From Coemansia sp. RSA 1804 (Eukaryota; Kickxellomycota; Kickxellomycetes; Kickxellales; Kickxellaceae), in assembly GCA_027578815.1 (NCBI GenBank), contig JANBTH010000319.1, positions 1 through 21,020 on the forward strand: a stretch of DNA of 21,020 nt, given 5' to 3'. Positions 8,695 to 17,702 of this stretch are shown one piece after another; positions within the stretch are counted from its first letter, which is position 1; every line of letters begins with the position of its first letter. The position numbers and the translations under genes were made by a program. A model generated the notes under the pieces. It did no database searches, was not told where the DNA came from, and was given only the letters and a program-made list of their open reading frames with translations.

Positions 8695-11600
8695 TTAGGC
8701 CGCCGCTGAAAACACCCCACGCTTGCATCTTCTGAACCGAACCTCTTTGACCAGCTCAAGAACACCAAAAAGCAAAACCGGCGAAACGGCCACAACGATC
8801 CACTCAACCAGGTTCAAGGGCACAATACCCAGATGCGATCTGACGGGCGGAATGGCCGCCGCCACAACAATGGCGATCATGCTGCAAACAACCCAGACAA
8901 GCCCAGGAGTATTAAGACCACCGGCGCTGCCATTACGCGCATAATGGATACGCAGTGGAACAACCTGCGTCTGCATTGATATGCCCAGGAGAACATGGGC
9001 GGCCATCCAAGTAAAGAACGTCAGCGTCGGAGCAATGGGCGCTACAGCCCAGTGCGGAAGCAGCAGCGAGGGAACGAGCAGCGGCAGGATGCATGTGACA
9101 AACAGTGCGAAGCCATACGCAATAACCGCACGGTCGGTCGATTTGTCTCCGCCCAAGTACCCGATCTGCGATGCAGACGATGACGACGATGACGATGGTG
9201 GAGATGAGCTGGCAAGCGTGGCCTTGCGCACTCGCGCTTGTGCGGTAAGCGAGGCCTCTCGCTCGCTGTCGCCATAGACAACACCCTCGGGCCTCTCGGT
9301 CAAAAACGTCCACGTTGCACCAAGATCGACGTACAGCTCAATAAAGATGACCTGGACAGGAGTCAGTGGACTCGCACCCTCGGCAAACAGCAAGAAGGCA
9401 AACAGAAGCACAATTGCAATCTTGCAAGCAATGTAGTATCTCATGCACTTTTCCATGTTGGCGCTGAGACAATAGCCCTGCCGCAGACTGCGCACAACAC
9501 CAGAGAACCTGCCTGAAAGCACAATCAGACTCGCTGCATCCATCGCAACATCTGCGGTTGACGGGTTTCCTCCCATACAGATCCCGACGTCTGCACGCAT
9601 CAGCGACGGCGCATCGTTGATTCCGTCGCCGATAAACGCAACGACCTCGCCGCGTGCTTGCAATGAGCGCACAAGTCGCAGTTTTTGTGCCGGCGTAACA
9701 CGGGCAAACACGTTGCTCTCATTGACTAACCGATCAAAGGTGCCGTTTGCAAGACTGTGCTCAATCATGTCGCCTGTAATAGCATGTACCTCACCACTTC
9801 CTGCCGGCGCATTTGTTGGAGCTGCATTTCTGTTACTGGTGTTGTTGTTGCCGTGATGGAGATAGTTGTGGTTTCGCGTATCCGATCTTGTTGCGAGTGC
9901 GCCATAAGGCTGGGCAACTGCTGCCTCCTCGGCCAGAAGGGCGTTGTTGCTGTAACCACCTGGCCGTTCTTCGTCGACAGACTGTGACGAGTGGCATTCG
10001 GCAATACCAACAGCACTGGCCGCAGCCAACGCTGTGCTTGGATGGTCGCCAGTAGCCACAATCACACGGATCCCAGCGTCCTGGCACTCCTGCACCACAG
10101 GCCGTGCCTCGCGCTGCGGGGGATCGTAGAACGCATAAGCGCCAACAAAGATCATGTCGCCTGGAATTTTTTGTGACTGTCGCAATCTTCCACCACCAGC
10201 CTGTGTGCTATGCTTACTGTTTCTGTTGTGCGGGTCCTGCGGATCAACAAATCTATGCGCGTGTTCAACAAACCCACTCTTGTTTGTGCTCATCTTTGGC
10301 CTGTCTTCTGGCTCAGATACGGAGCCCAAAAAAAGCGGCCGATCGGTGATTGCGATTGCATAGGCAATGATTCGGTTTCCACCTACAGCGAGGTCTGTAG
10401 CGCTGCGGGATATACTTTGCGCAAGCGTCTCAGACATGGATTTTACGGTACCAATGTCGCCGGTGCTTATATCTTCCGCAGAAAGAGATGTGCCCAAATT
10501 GTCTGTGGCCCAAACACGACTGCAACGGGGGATAAGTGTCTCAGGGGCACCTTTGATGACAGTCCAGTGCTTCGAGCCAGAATCGGCCACCACAGGGGTT
10601 TCATCTTTGTCATTAGACCCAAAGATCGTATCATTAGCGCTATTCTCAGTGCGCGGTGCAAAAGATCGAGGCGCAACTGAGCTCGAACGAGTAGATCCAG
10701 AGATTCGCAGTGAGGCGTCAAATGGAAGCTCTCCGGTGGGATTGGGCAGTCGATCGTATACAAGCGATACTGCTTCCACAATAGTGAGTGCTGGAATTGT
10801 TTCTGTCTCCATGTCTCTTGGAAGCGCATTCACACCGCCACTCTCGTCGCTGCTGCCGCCATACTCTCGAGCACCCGGAAGGCTTTGTAGAACCGCAGAA
10901 TTCATAAAGTCCTTGCCAAACCCATGCATCAGCGTAGAGGGCAATGATGATGGCGGGTTTCCCACGCCGTCAGAATCAGTGATCTTGGCTCTGCGCTGAA
11001 TAGACGTAATGAGCTGAACCAGCGGACGCGACTGCAATGGGTCTACCGAAAGCGACCATGCAGCATAAAGCGGTGCAGCCAGCGCGGCAGACCGTTCACT
11101 GGAAGCAACGGCCTCGGGAGTGATAACCTCTACCGCAATATCGCCTTTACCAGACAATCCAACTGTCATTATCGACGAGACGATCAGCTTGTTGCGCGTA
11201 AGTGTCCCGGTCTTGTCTGTTACTATAACAGACACGGTAGAAAGCGAGTCGGCGGCACTGAGCTTACGCACAAGCAGACCGTGGCGAGCAAGAGCGCGGG
11301 ATCCAAGAGCCAGCGAGGCCTTTGCAATCAGTGGCATCTCTTCGGGAATTGTAGCAAATGCCAAACTCATGCCCATCAGAATCGCCGTGCGCCAGTGCAA
11401 CCCCTGTGCGAGTCCCAGAAACGTTATTACTGTGCACACGGCGATTGCAACCACAGAAAGTGATTTGGACAGTCGTTTCATTCGCCGCTGAGACAGTGTT
11501 GGCGGGGGCTTGGTGCCATGCAAAAGCCGGACAATGTTCTTTGCAATGTGGGTGTACTTTCCAGTTGCCACGACTATCCCAACAGCCCTCCCAGACGCAA

Positions 11601-12288
11601 CAGTTGCGCCAGCGCACACAAGCGACTGAGGAACGCTCAAATGCCCATCGGCTGGCGTATTCTGGACTATTGTACCGCTAGTCTGAGGTAGTGAGGACAG
11701 AGCAGTCTTGTGAACGCCAATGGATTCGCCAGTGAGCATGCTCTCGTCGACTGAAAACCCATGGCAGACAGTAACAATGGTATCAGCAGGCACCGACTGG
11801 CCCTGCGAAAGAGTGATGACATCGCCAGGAACCAGCTCGTCAGCCGGCACAATAAACTCACTGCCGTCGCGCATAACCGACGTATTCGCAGGCACCGAGT
11901 TCCGCAACGACGCAAGCGTACGTTTGGCTCTCCACTCCGTTAGCACCTCGAGACCAATAACCGCAGCAATGGCAATGAAGATGGTGGCAGCATCCCAGGG
12001 TTTTCCCCACAGCGAGTAAAGGACCCCCACTGCTAGCAGAAGGAGCATCATGGGCTCGGTCGCCTCCTCCACCAGCACGCTTACGAACCCAAGGCTCTGG
12101 CCAAGATTGACCGGGACGTTGGGTCCCAGGTGTGTGTGGCGTGAATGCGCATCCTGGCTACTCAGTCCGCGTGATGGATCTACTCCTAGGTCGTCGGAAA
12201 GCTCGCTCAGCGTGCGGCTCCATGGCTGCCATTTGTCCACGTCATGCAGAAGTCGGCTGAGATTGCAAAGGTGCTCTGCTTCGCTCAT
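8695..12288 (-). CDS. P2-type cation-transporting ATPase with non-canonical ion-site residues
   Basis: An ATP-driven cation pump of 1197 aa from ATG 12288 (a 4-codon TTG extension is ignored). Order of motifs: actuator LTGES (185-189); M4 PEEMP (315-319); phosphorylation site DKTGTLT with D358; nucleotide-binding IKGAPE; ATGDHPST; hinge GDGINDAPSL (coding bases about 9587-9616); then six C-terminal membrane segments. Overall it is P2-like (SERCA/PMR1/PacL). The M4 motif is PEEMP instead of PEGLP, M5 has ACKIAI where SERCA has SNVGE, and M6 reads IELYVD where SERCA has VNLVTD. The N domain carries long Ser/Asn-rich insertions, and a Ser run precedes M7. Candidate class: fungal ACU-type (alkali cation uptake) or a bacterial-like PEE clade; ion specificity is not determined. 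It is divergent from the gene at 12876. Confidence 0.88.
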   Translation of the reverse strand: MSEAEHLCNLSRLLHDVDKWQPWSRTLSELSDDLGVDPSRGLSSQDAHSRHTHLGPNVPVNLGQSLGFVSVLVEEATEPMMLLLLAVGVLYSLWGKPWDAATIFIAIAAVIGLEVLTEWRAKRTLASLRNSVPANTSVMRDGSEFIVPADELVPGDVITLSQGQSVPADTIVTVCHGFSVDESMLTGESIGVHKTALSSLPQTSGTIVQNTPADGHLSVPQSLVCAGATVASGRAVGIVVATGKYTHIAKNIVRLLHGTKPPPTLSQRRMKRLSKSLSVVAIAVCTVITFLGLAQGLHWRTAILMGMSLAFATIPEEMPLIAKASLALGSRALARHGLLVRKLSAADSLSTVSVIVTDKTGTLTRNKLIVSSIMTVGLSGKGDIAVEVITPEAVASSERSAALAAPLYAAWSLSVDPLQSRPLVQLITSIQRRAKITDSDGVGNPPSSLPSTLMHGFGKDFMNSAVLQSLPGAREYGGSSDESGGVNALPRDMETETIPALTIVEAVSLVYDRLPNPTGELPFDASLRISGSTRSSSVAPRSFAPRTENSANDTIFGSNDKDETPVVADSGSKHWTVIKGAPETLIPRCSRVWATDNLGTSLSAEDISTGDIGTVKSMSETLAQSISRSATDLAVGGNRIIAYAIAITDRPLFLGSVSEPEDRPKMSTNKSGFVEHAHRFVDPQDPHNRNSKHSTQAGGGRLRQSQKIPGDMIFVGAYAFYDPPQREARPVVQECQDAGIRVIVATGDHPSTALAAASAVGIAECHSSQSVDEERPGGYSNNALLAEEAAVAQPYGALATRSDTRNHNYLHHGNNNTSNRNAAPTNAPAGSGEVHAITGDMIEHSLANGTFDRLVNESNVFARVTPAQKLRLVRSLQARGEVVAFIGDGINDAPSLMRADVGICMGGNPSTADVAMDAASLIVLSGRFSGVVRSLRQGYCLSANMEKCMRYYIACKIAIVLLFAFLLFAEGASPLTPVQVIFIELYVDLGATWTFLTERPEGVVYGDSEREASLTAQARVRKATLASSSPPSSSSSSSASQIGYLGGDKSTDRAVIAYGFALFVTCILPLLVPSLLLPHWAVAPIAPTLTFFTWMAAHVLLGISMQTQVVPLRIHYARNGSAGGLNTPGLVWVVCSMIAIVVAAAIPPVRSHLGIVPLNLVEWIVVAVSPVLLFGVLELVKEVRFRRCKRGVFSAAA

Positions 12289-12875
12289 GGCAAATAACAA
12301 GACCGCCTTCCACCTCGCTTCTGGGTGCTATGTTGCTGCTTGCAAGGCCGACTGTGTTCCGTGGCACAGCTAATGCACTGCTCGTAGGAAAGTAGAAAGA
12401 AAGAAAAAGGGAAATTAGAAAGAAAAATAAGTAAATAAGTAAAGCAGGATTCAATTTCCCTGGAAAGGAAGCAAAGATAAAAGTACACAATGAAATTGGT
12501 GACAGGCTTTTCTGCCATTTTTTGTTAGGCTTGGAGCCTTTGAACTCTCTTTCCCCCCCTAGTCTGCGTGTAAGCCAGCAATGCTTGTCTTTCCTCGAGT
12601 GACACCAACGGCGTCCCTCTTTCTAATCAGAGTAGTGCTTTCTGAACAGAGTGGTGGGATCAGATACTCATGGAGCCAAAATTCAAGCCCAGACAACGCA
12701 ATAATCAATCAGGTGATTGCTCCCATCTCTGTCTCAGCAGATCAAGCGAGAAAAACAGCAGACAGAATCTTCGGATCCAATGCCTCCTAGAAAGGCCAAG
12801 CTTTGCCAACGCTATCGCCGATTTTCCTATGTATTCTATAGTTGCTACTAAATAAACAAAAAAGAAAGAACACAA
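12289..12875. promoter_or_regulatory. Divergent intergenic region between ATPase and Tim17-like gene
   Basis: This 587-base region serves two divergent genes. About 12380-12480 is purine-rich on the plus strand, so the ATPase reads a pyrimidine-rich leader. The plus-strand side ends in an A-rich leader just before ATG 12876, with A at -3. A 69-codon plus ORF at 12581-12790 has no recognisable features and is not accepted as a gene. No RNA gene was recognised. Confidence 0.45.
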
Positions 12876-13487
12876 ATGGCAGCAGCAGCACAGCACAGCA
12901 ACAAGGATAATGCTGTGGGCTTGAGCATAGAAGCCAACGATAGCGTTGTCTCCAGGCAACACGATCCGCTCATGCGGCTTCGTATGAGCCTCAATGACAG
13001 ACTAGTGACGATGGCAGTGGTATCGTTTGGAGCAGGCGCGCTCTGCGGCGGCTACGTCGGGGGCAAGCACTCGAGCAGGCAGTACTTGGCCGAACGAGCC
13101 CACCGACTGCCAACCACTGCGGAGGGGTGGTACTTTTACCAGAAATGGAAGAACTACCGAACAACGCTGGGCGCCATCAAGGGAGCTGCAAGGTACGGGG
13201 CAAAGATAAGCGCCTGTGTCATGGCGTTCTCGGCTATCGAGGCCATGGCCGATCGCGTGGTTGGCGAGGCACAGATGGCGAGCTCCGCCATTGCGGGACT
13301 CTCAACGGCTGTTGGAGTGTCGCTGGTGGCCCGGTTGCCGCGTTCCAGCGCCAGACGCGCACGCGCGGCTGGTCTGTGCGTTGGGCTGTTGACTGGGTGT
13401 TTGCAGGACGCTAATCGCTGGGCTCACGGCCACCCGCCAGCGTATTTCGGTTGGCTCCAAAAAAGACCAAAGGTTTCTAGCGCATAA
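12876..13487 (+). CDS. Small multi-span membrane protein, Tim17/TIMMDC1-like (probably mitochondrial)
   Basis: A 203-residue protein. Four weakly hydrophobic, Gly/Ala-rich segments are visible at about 44-62, 107-125, 133-152 and 161-176. The pattern GAARYGAKISACVMAFSAIE followed by ADRVVGEA and SSAIAGLSTAVGVSL is like the Tim17/Tim22/Tim23 superfamily: small-residue helices, an acidic residue in the second helix, then an Arg-containing loop and an AAG-L-G motif. TEGWYFYQ-type aromatic/basic residues precede the second helix. A mitochondrial inner-membrane protein, either translocase-related or a complex I assembly factor of TIMMDC1 type, is the best guess from memory. The exact subfamily is not recognised. 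The start has A at -3 and an upstream A-rich leader. It is convergent with SPB4, with only 122 bases between the stops. Confidence 0.6.
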   Translation: MAAAAQHSNKDNAVGLSIEANDSVVSRQHDPLMRLRMSLNDRLVTMAVVSFGAGALCGGYVGGKHSSRQYLAERAHRLPTTAEGWYFYQKWKNYRTTLGAIKGAARYGAKISACVMAFSAIEAMADRVVGEAQMASSAIAGLSTAVGVSLVARLPRSSARRARAAGLCVGLLTGCLQDANRWAHGHPPAYFGWLQKRPKVSSA

Positions 13488-13566
13488 ACCAACAAGCTCT
13501 CCGTATCTTCTTGGCCTTCCTTATATGCTCACCATAGAAAAAACTGTATAGACAATAACAACGTTT

Positions 13567-13572
13567 TTTATT
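13567..13572 (-). terminator. Poly(A)-type signal of SPB4 (AATAAA on minus strand)
   Basis: TTTATT on the plus strand reads AATAAA on the SPB4 strand about 40 bases after its stop codon. It lies in the 122-base gap between two convergent genes, so the 3' UTRs likely overlap. Confidence 0.5.
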
Positions 13573-13609
13573 ACAACGGTCTAAAGGAAAACGACAAACT
13601 CTAACGCAT

Positions 13610-16177
13610 TCATCCTGCCGCTTCGCCTTCTTCGTCCGAGAGTCCGGGATTGAACAAGAATCTTCTCTTCTTCTTTCTCGCCTTCTCAGCCATAACGGCT
13701 CTAATCTTCTCCTTGCGAGCCACGGCCTCCCATCCATCCTCATCGTTGCTGCTATCGTCATCACTGCTACCACCGCCGCCATTTCCGACGCCTTTGGCTC
13801 GCTTACGCTTCAGCGCATTATCAACAATATCATCAAGACGCTGCTGCGGCAGCACGGGGATACTCTTTTTAGACTCGGACGCCATCCTCAGAGCATCGTG
13901 CAAGGACTTGTCCCGTCCGCTCAACATGCGCTTGGCCAGAAGCGGGTCACGGGCAAGCAGATCGCGGATCTTGGGATCACTTGTGCTCTGGATCAACTGT
14001 TCCTCGGCCTTATGTGCAAGGGCATCGCGTTTCTTAATGCGCTTGAGCTTGCGTTCGCGGGACCGTTCCTTGGCCCCCCTTTTCTCAGACCACGCCTCAG
14101 TGCCCGTTTCAGCTAGCGCCGGCGATTCCTTGCTCCGCTTTTTCTTATTCTTCTTGGAATCCAGATCCTTGTTCTGCAGACGATTCAACCTGGCCTCCTC
14201 CTTTGCTATCTTCTGGGCCTCCAGCTTGGCTTGCCGCTGTGCCTCCCTCTTTGCGTCAATAAACGGAATCGTGTTGGTATCGATTTTGTAACGCACAAAC
14301 TTGGTAGTGGGCCGTCCGCGCATTTCCGGCATGCTCGGAAGATGGAGCAAAGCGAAGCCCTTGGCTACCTCGATGATCGGAAGCTCCTTTTGCCGGAAAA
14401 TGTAGGACGCCGTGTGTTTGGAGTACGCCTGCACGAACGATACAAATGCAATATTGCCGCGTCTGTAGATATCGCGGTCGGTGGCAATGATGTCACGCAG
14501 ATGTTCGAGCAGTGCGTCGCTGTTATTGTCGTCGGGGTACTTTATCCGCAACGCCGAGTACTTCTTTTTCTTCTTCTTCTGAGGCTTGGCTCCTGGTTCC
14601 GTAGCATCCTTGTATTGAGGGTTACTACTATCGCCGGATCCACCCGCTTCCTCTTCCTTCTCATCATCATCGCTGCTGCTGCTCAAATCCTCGTCACTCA
14701 GCCTTCCACTAATCGTGGCCCCAGCAGGCGCAGCAGTGGTGACATTGCCCTCGTCGTCCAGCCACAGATACTCTGCAGCAGTCATGGGTATTTTGCGCAG
14801 CGCTAGCAGCTCTACATACGTTTCCTCCGATCCTGGCGAGAGAAAGACAAGCGCCTGGCCTGAACGGCCTGCACGAGCAGTGCGGCCACACCGATGAGCA
14901 AAGGACTTTGGGTCAGTCGGCGGATCCCACTGGATAACACAATCGACATCAGGGATATCCAACCCGCGACTCGCAACATCCGTGCACAGCAGGATCCCAG
15001 CCTCGCCTGCAGGTATGCTGGAGAACGCAGTATACGTAGCCTCGCGTTTCTTCTGGACCATCTGGCCATGCAGCGCGTGTACGGAGATATCGAAATCCCA
15101 ACCCAAATACTTCTGGAGCACCCGCCGCTCCTCCTGCATTGCCTTCTTGCTCCCCGCAAAGCTCGCAAGTCGTGGGGAAAGCACCCGTTGGAAGAGTTTG
15201 AAGAAGTAATCGACGGCTGCGCAAGTGCTGAAGTAGACGATGTACTTTTGCGCACCGGTTGTTCGGATCAGCCGCAGGATCTGGGCAAGCTTGCGGTCCG
15301 GTGGACACACAAGGTAACGGATCAAAAGAGTGGACGGGATACTCCGCTCATTCCCAATACCACCACTACCAGCGCTGGAATCGCGTACCTGCACCTGCAC
15401 CCGAACCGGGTTTCTCAGCCCCGTGCGCACAAGCTCAGTCAGGGCCTCGCTCATCGTTGCAGAAAACAGGCCAGTGCGCCGTTGCTTGGGAAGCATCGAC
15501 AGGATGGCCGTAAGCGAAGCCTCGAACCCCATATCCAGCAGCCTGTCGGCCTCATCCATGACCAGAACCTCCAACTTGGCCATCGACACGCTCGGCCGAC
15601 CCCTCACGCCGCCGATTCCCATAATACTGCCGGACTTTGTCTTCTTCCCGTTCTTCCTCCTCCCACAAACAACGTCCTCCAGCCGACCGGGTGTGCCCAC
15701 CAGGATATCCGCACCAAACTCCTTCATCTTTGCCAACTCGTCCGCCGTATCCGTCGCAGACGTAGACCCGCCCACCACCAAGTACGGCTTATACTCGTAC
15801 CCGGTTAATCTAAGCACCTGCTCAAGTACCATGTAGATCTGTTTCGCCAGCTCGCGCGTAGGCGAGATTACCACGGCGGCCACCTCGTTGTGTCCGAGCC
15901 TCGCGTGGTTGTTGTTGTTGTTGTTGTTATTCGAGTGTCGCCGTTGCAGAAGCTCCAGCACGGGGACCACGAATGCCAGTGTTTTGCCCGATCCTGTGGC
16001 AGCCTCCACCACCACGTCGCTGTTCTTGGAGAATGCCGGAATCGTAGCCTCCTGCACGGGCGTCATGTTCTCGAACCCCATGGCAGAGATCGCATCCAGC
16101 ATCGGTTGGCTCAGCGGCGGATGGAGCGTGCTCCACGGCTTGCCGAACGTTGGAACGGCCGATGTTGTGTCTGCCAT
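13610..16177 (-). CDS. SPB4: ATP-dependent RNA helicase SPB4 (DDX55), 60S ribosome biogenesis
   Basis: A nucleolar DEAD-box helicase acting in 27S pre-rRNA processing and 60S assembly. Motifs (855 aa from ATG 16177): Q motif MTPVQEATIP (38-47), Walker A AATGSGKT (59-66), PTREL (106-110), TPGR (162-165), DEAD (208-211), SAT (239-241), then TDVASRGLDIP and HRCGRTARAGR. SPB4 rather than another DEAD helicase is shown by DRLLDMGFEASL, LPKQRRTGLFSAT and VYFSTCAAVDYF. The C-terminal block FVSFVQAYSKHTASYIFR...GFALLHLPSMPEMRG and DTNTIPF points the same way. It is longer than human or yeast Spb4 (about 600 aa): there are an Asn8 tract (83-90) between motifs I and Ia, an acidic/Ser linker and about 200 extra basic C-terminal residues. 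The upstream open frame to 16300 begins with TTG and is 5' UTR. No intron. Confidence 0.95.
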   Translation of the reverse strand: MADTTSAVPTFGKPWSTLHPPLSQPMLDAISAMGFENMTPVQEATIPAFSKNSDVVVEAATGSGKTLAFVVPVLELLQRRHSNNNNNNNNHARLGHNEVAAVVISPTRELAKQIYMVLEQVLRLTGYEYKPYLVVGGSTSATDTADELAKMKEFGADILVGTPGRLEDVVCGRRKNGKKTKSGSIMGIGGVRGRPSVSMAKLEVLVMDEADRLLDMGFEASLTAILSMLPKQRRTGLFSATMSEALTELVRTGLRNPVRVQVQVRDSSAGSGGIGNERSIPSTLLIRYLVCPPDRKLAQILRLIRTTGAQKYIVYFSTCAAVDYFFKLFQRVLSPRLASFAGSKKAMQEERRVLQKYLGWDFDISVHALHGQMVQKKREATYTAFSSIPAGEAGILLCTDVASRGLDIPDVDCVIQWDPPTDPKSFAHRCGRTARAGRSGQALVFLSPGSEETYVELLALRKIPMTAAEYLWLDDEGNVTTAAPAGATISGRLSDEDLSSSSDDDEKEEEAGGSGDSSNPQYKDATEPGAKPQKKKKKKYSALRIKYPDDNNSDALLEHLRDIIATDRDIYRRGNIAFVSFVQAYSKHTASYIFRQKELPIIEVAKGFALLHLPSMPEMRGRPTTKFVRYKIDTNTIPFIDAKREAQRQAKLEAQKIAKEEARLNRLQNKDLDSKKNKKKRSKESPALAETGTEAWSEKRGAKERSRERKLKRIKKRDALAHKAEEQLIQSTSDPKIRDLLARDPLLAKRMLSGRDKSLHDALRMASESKKSIPVLPQQRLDDIVDNALKRKRAKGVGNGGGGSSDDDSSNDEDGWEAVARKEKIRAVMAEKARKKKRRFLFNPGLSDEEGEAAG
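15908..15928. repeat. (GTT)7 microsatellite inside SPB4
   Basis: Seven GTT units followed by ATT encode eight Asn residues (83-90) on the minus strand, between helicase motifs I and Ia. Confidence 0.85.
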
Positions 16178-16555
16178 CCCCAGTGCCGGCGAGTTATATA
16201 TAAAACAGAAGAAAGAGAGAGGAATTATTAATTTTTGGGTTGGAAATTGAGAGAAGGAGAAACATTGTAGACCACAAAGTAAGAATTCTTTAACCCCCAA
16301 TTTTATAGGAAAGGGAAGCCAGAAAAAGATCGAGAAAAAAAAAGTTGGCTTGATCCTTGTTGATCAGAGCATCCGAGATTAACCAATTTGCCCTTCATTT
16401 CCTTGGAGTTGCACACTCATAAACTTTGCTGTGATCGGTGTGTGCATAACATTATCAAGCGCTGGGTTGTTGCAAGGAAGTCTGCAAGACAAAACCAGAA
16501 GAAAATTTATCTATACACTTGCTCTCTCTGTGCAGCATTATACTCTAATATCAAC

Positions 16556-16830
16556 ATGGCAGATCTACAAGACAAGCAGCGGACCCAGAGATGAGCCTTA
16601 GACGATGCAAAGCAGACTCCACCACAGGAACCGACAGTGTAGAGAAAGAAACCAAAGATGTGCCAGTAATTGGAAACATTGATGCAGAGCTAAAGCAGTA
16701 GACAGCAGAAGCTGAAATACATTAGCGATGAGCGCAAGACAAACTGGGAGATGATTTGAGTGTTTCAGGTGTGCAAAGCAGCATTCTTTGCAGACACTTC
16801 CAGTGAATCAAAAAGCTGTTGAAATGCTGT
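16556..16830 (+). pseudogene. Possible decayed coding sequence at the island margin
   Basis: ATG 16556 has a favourable context (AACATGG) and encodes MADLQDKQRTQR before TGA. That TGA overlaps, as ATGA, the start of a 36-codon ORF (16591-16701). The second product, containing KETKDVPVIGNIDAELKQ, is polar and of ordinary amino-acid composition. Beyond it, protein-like stretches continue in alternate frames (QQKLKYISDERKTNWEMI; AQDKLGDDLSVSGVQSS), interrupted by stops. This patchwork in a less AT-rich block suggests an eroded gene, but no family was recognised and chance cannot be excluded. Confidence 0.25.
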
Positions 16831-17456
16831 TCACGTTGTCAGGGGTATACAAATATTTCTATAATAAGTAATTAAATTATTATTACAACAGAAATTTGTA
16901 AAATCTTAAACACTATACATATTTAAACGAATAGAAACCTGCATCTACAAAATATAAAAATGCTTTACTTGAGTAGCTAGCATATACTATTTGATATTAA
17001 AACTTGGGAGTACTCTGCAAACACTACTTTTAATTAAAATTTTAAATAAGTCATGTCAGCTGTTATGTGTCGGTGCAATTACAGATACTGATGGCATATA
17101 TTAGCTTTTTAAAAACAATTTTTGAGAGCTGACACTATTTTAAATGGGTAGTCTATTTGTGCTACATATTGCATATGTTCGGTTGAATAAAATACAAATT
17201 TTATGGTGGTGTAGCTCTATTTTATTAACAAAGACAAACACCCCAACATGCTTCTATTTTCATTTTAATTTAAAAGGCGTAGGTCAGGCATTCAATATTA
17301 AATGCTCAATGTAGCAATAAAAGAAAAAATGACCAGCTGATTGCTTACAGGCCTTTACATTAAAGAAAGTAAATAAGTGTTATTATTACTTGAATAAGAA
17401 GACTCTAAAATTTTTAATGTTTAAAATTTGCATTTCTTGCTTGTTTTACAATTTTG

Positions 17457-17519
17457 ATTTAATAGAATATCTGGTGACTGCCCCGTGTTTTTTCTAGATA
17501 GAATTGGATTCTATTAAAT
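17457..17519. repeat. 12-base perfect inverted repeat with 39-base loop
   Basis: ATTTAATAGAAT at 17457-17468 is the exact reverse complement of ATTCTATTAAAT at 17508-17519. The arms could pair in RNA or mark an element end. They lie about 185 bases upstream of the 136-codon gene. In such AT-rich DNA a chance origin is quite possible. Confidence 0.35.
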
Positions 17520-17595
17520 ATATACTTGGAATTATATTTGCATATTGAGTTCAATGAAAAACAAATTTTTCTGGCAGGGTGGAATATTTTTGACA

Positions 17596-17604
17596 TATAA
17601 AAAG
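17596..17604 (+). promoter_or_regulatory. TATA-like box upstream of the AT-rich-island gene
   Basis: TATAAAAAG lies about 100 bases upstream of ATG 17703, a spacing suitable for a fungal core promoter with a 5' UTR of 60-80 bases. In AT-rich DNA such matches are common, so support is modest. Confidence 0.35.
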
Positions 17605-17702
17605 CAAATGTAGCCATCTATGACTAACTATCATCGCTATCTATTCTTCAGTTCACACACCATTTTTTCATATTTTCTATCAATATTAAATAGCTAACAA
17701 AA

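Larger units (their letters stand above)
16178..17702. other. Intergenic: SPB4 leader grading into AT-rich island
   Basis: About 16190-16260 forms the SPB4 5' side, with TATATA at 16196-16201 very near its ATG and pyrimidine-rich sequence on its coding strand. About 16400-16830 is of intermediate composition with short overlapping ORF scraps (listed separately). From about 16830 the sequence becomes strongly AT-rich, without ORFs until 17703. No RNA gene or transposase was recognised. Confidence 0.5.

Noticed and set aside
12581..12790. 69-codon ORF between the ATPase and the Tim17-like gene
   Set aside because: No motif, ordinary for a divergent promoter region of this length, and overlapped by other open frames.
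14894..15808. 304-codon plus-strand ORF
   Set aside because: Lies wholly antisense to the helicase core of SPB4; its length reflects codon bias on the real strand.
16178..16300. 41-codon N-terminal extension of SPB4
   Set aside because: Begins with TTG and contains no conserved residues; the ATG at 16177 gives the expected short N-terminus.
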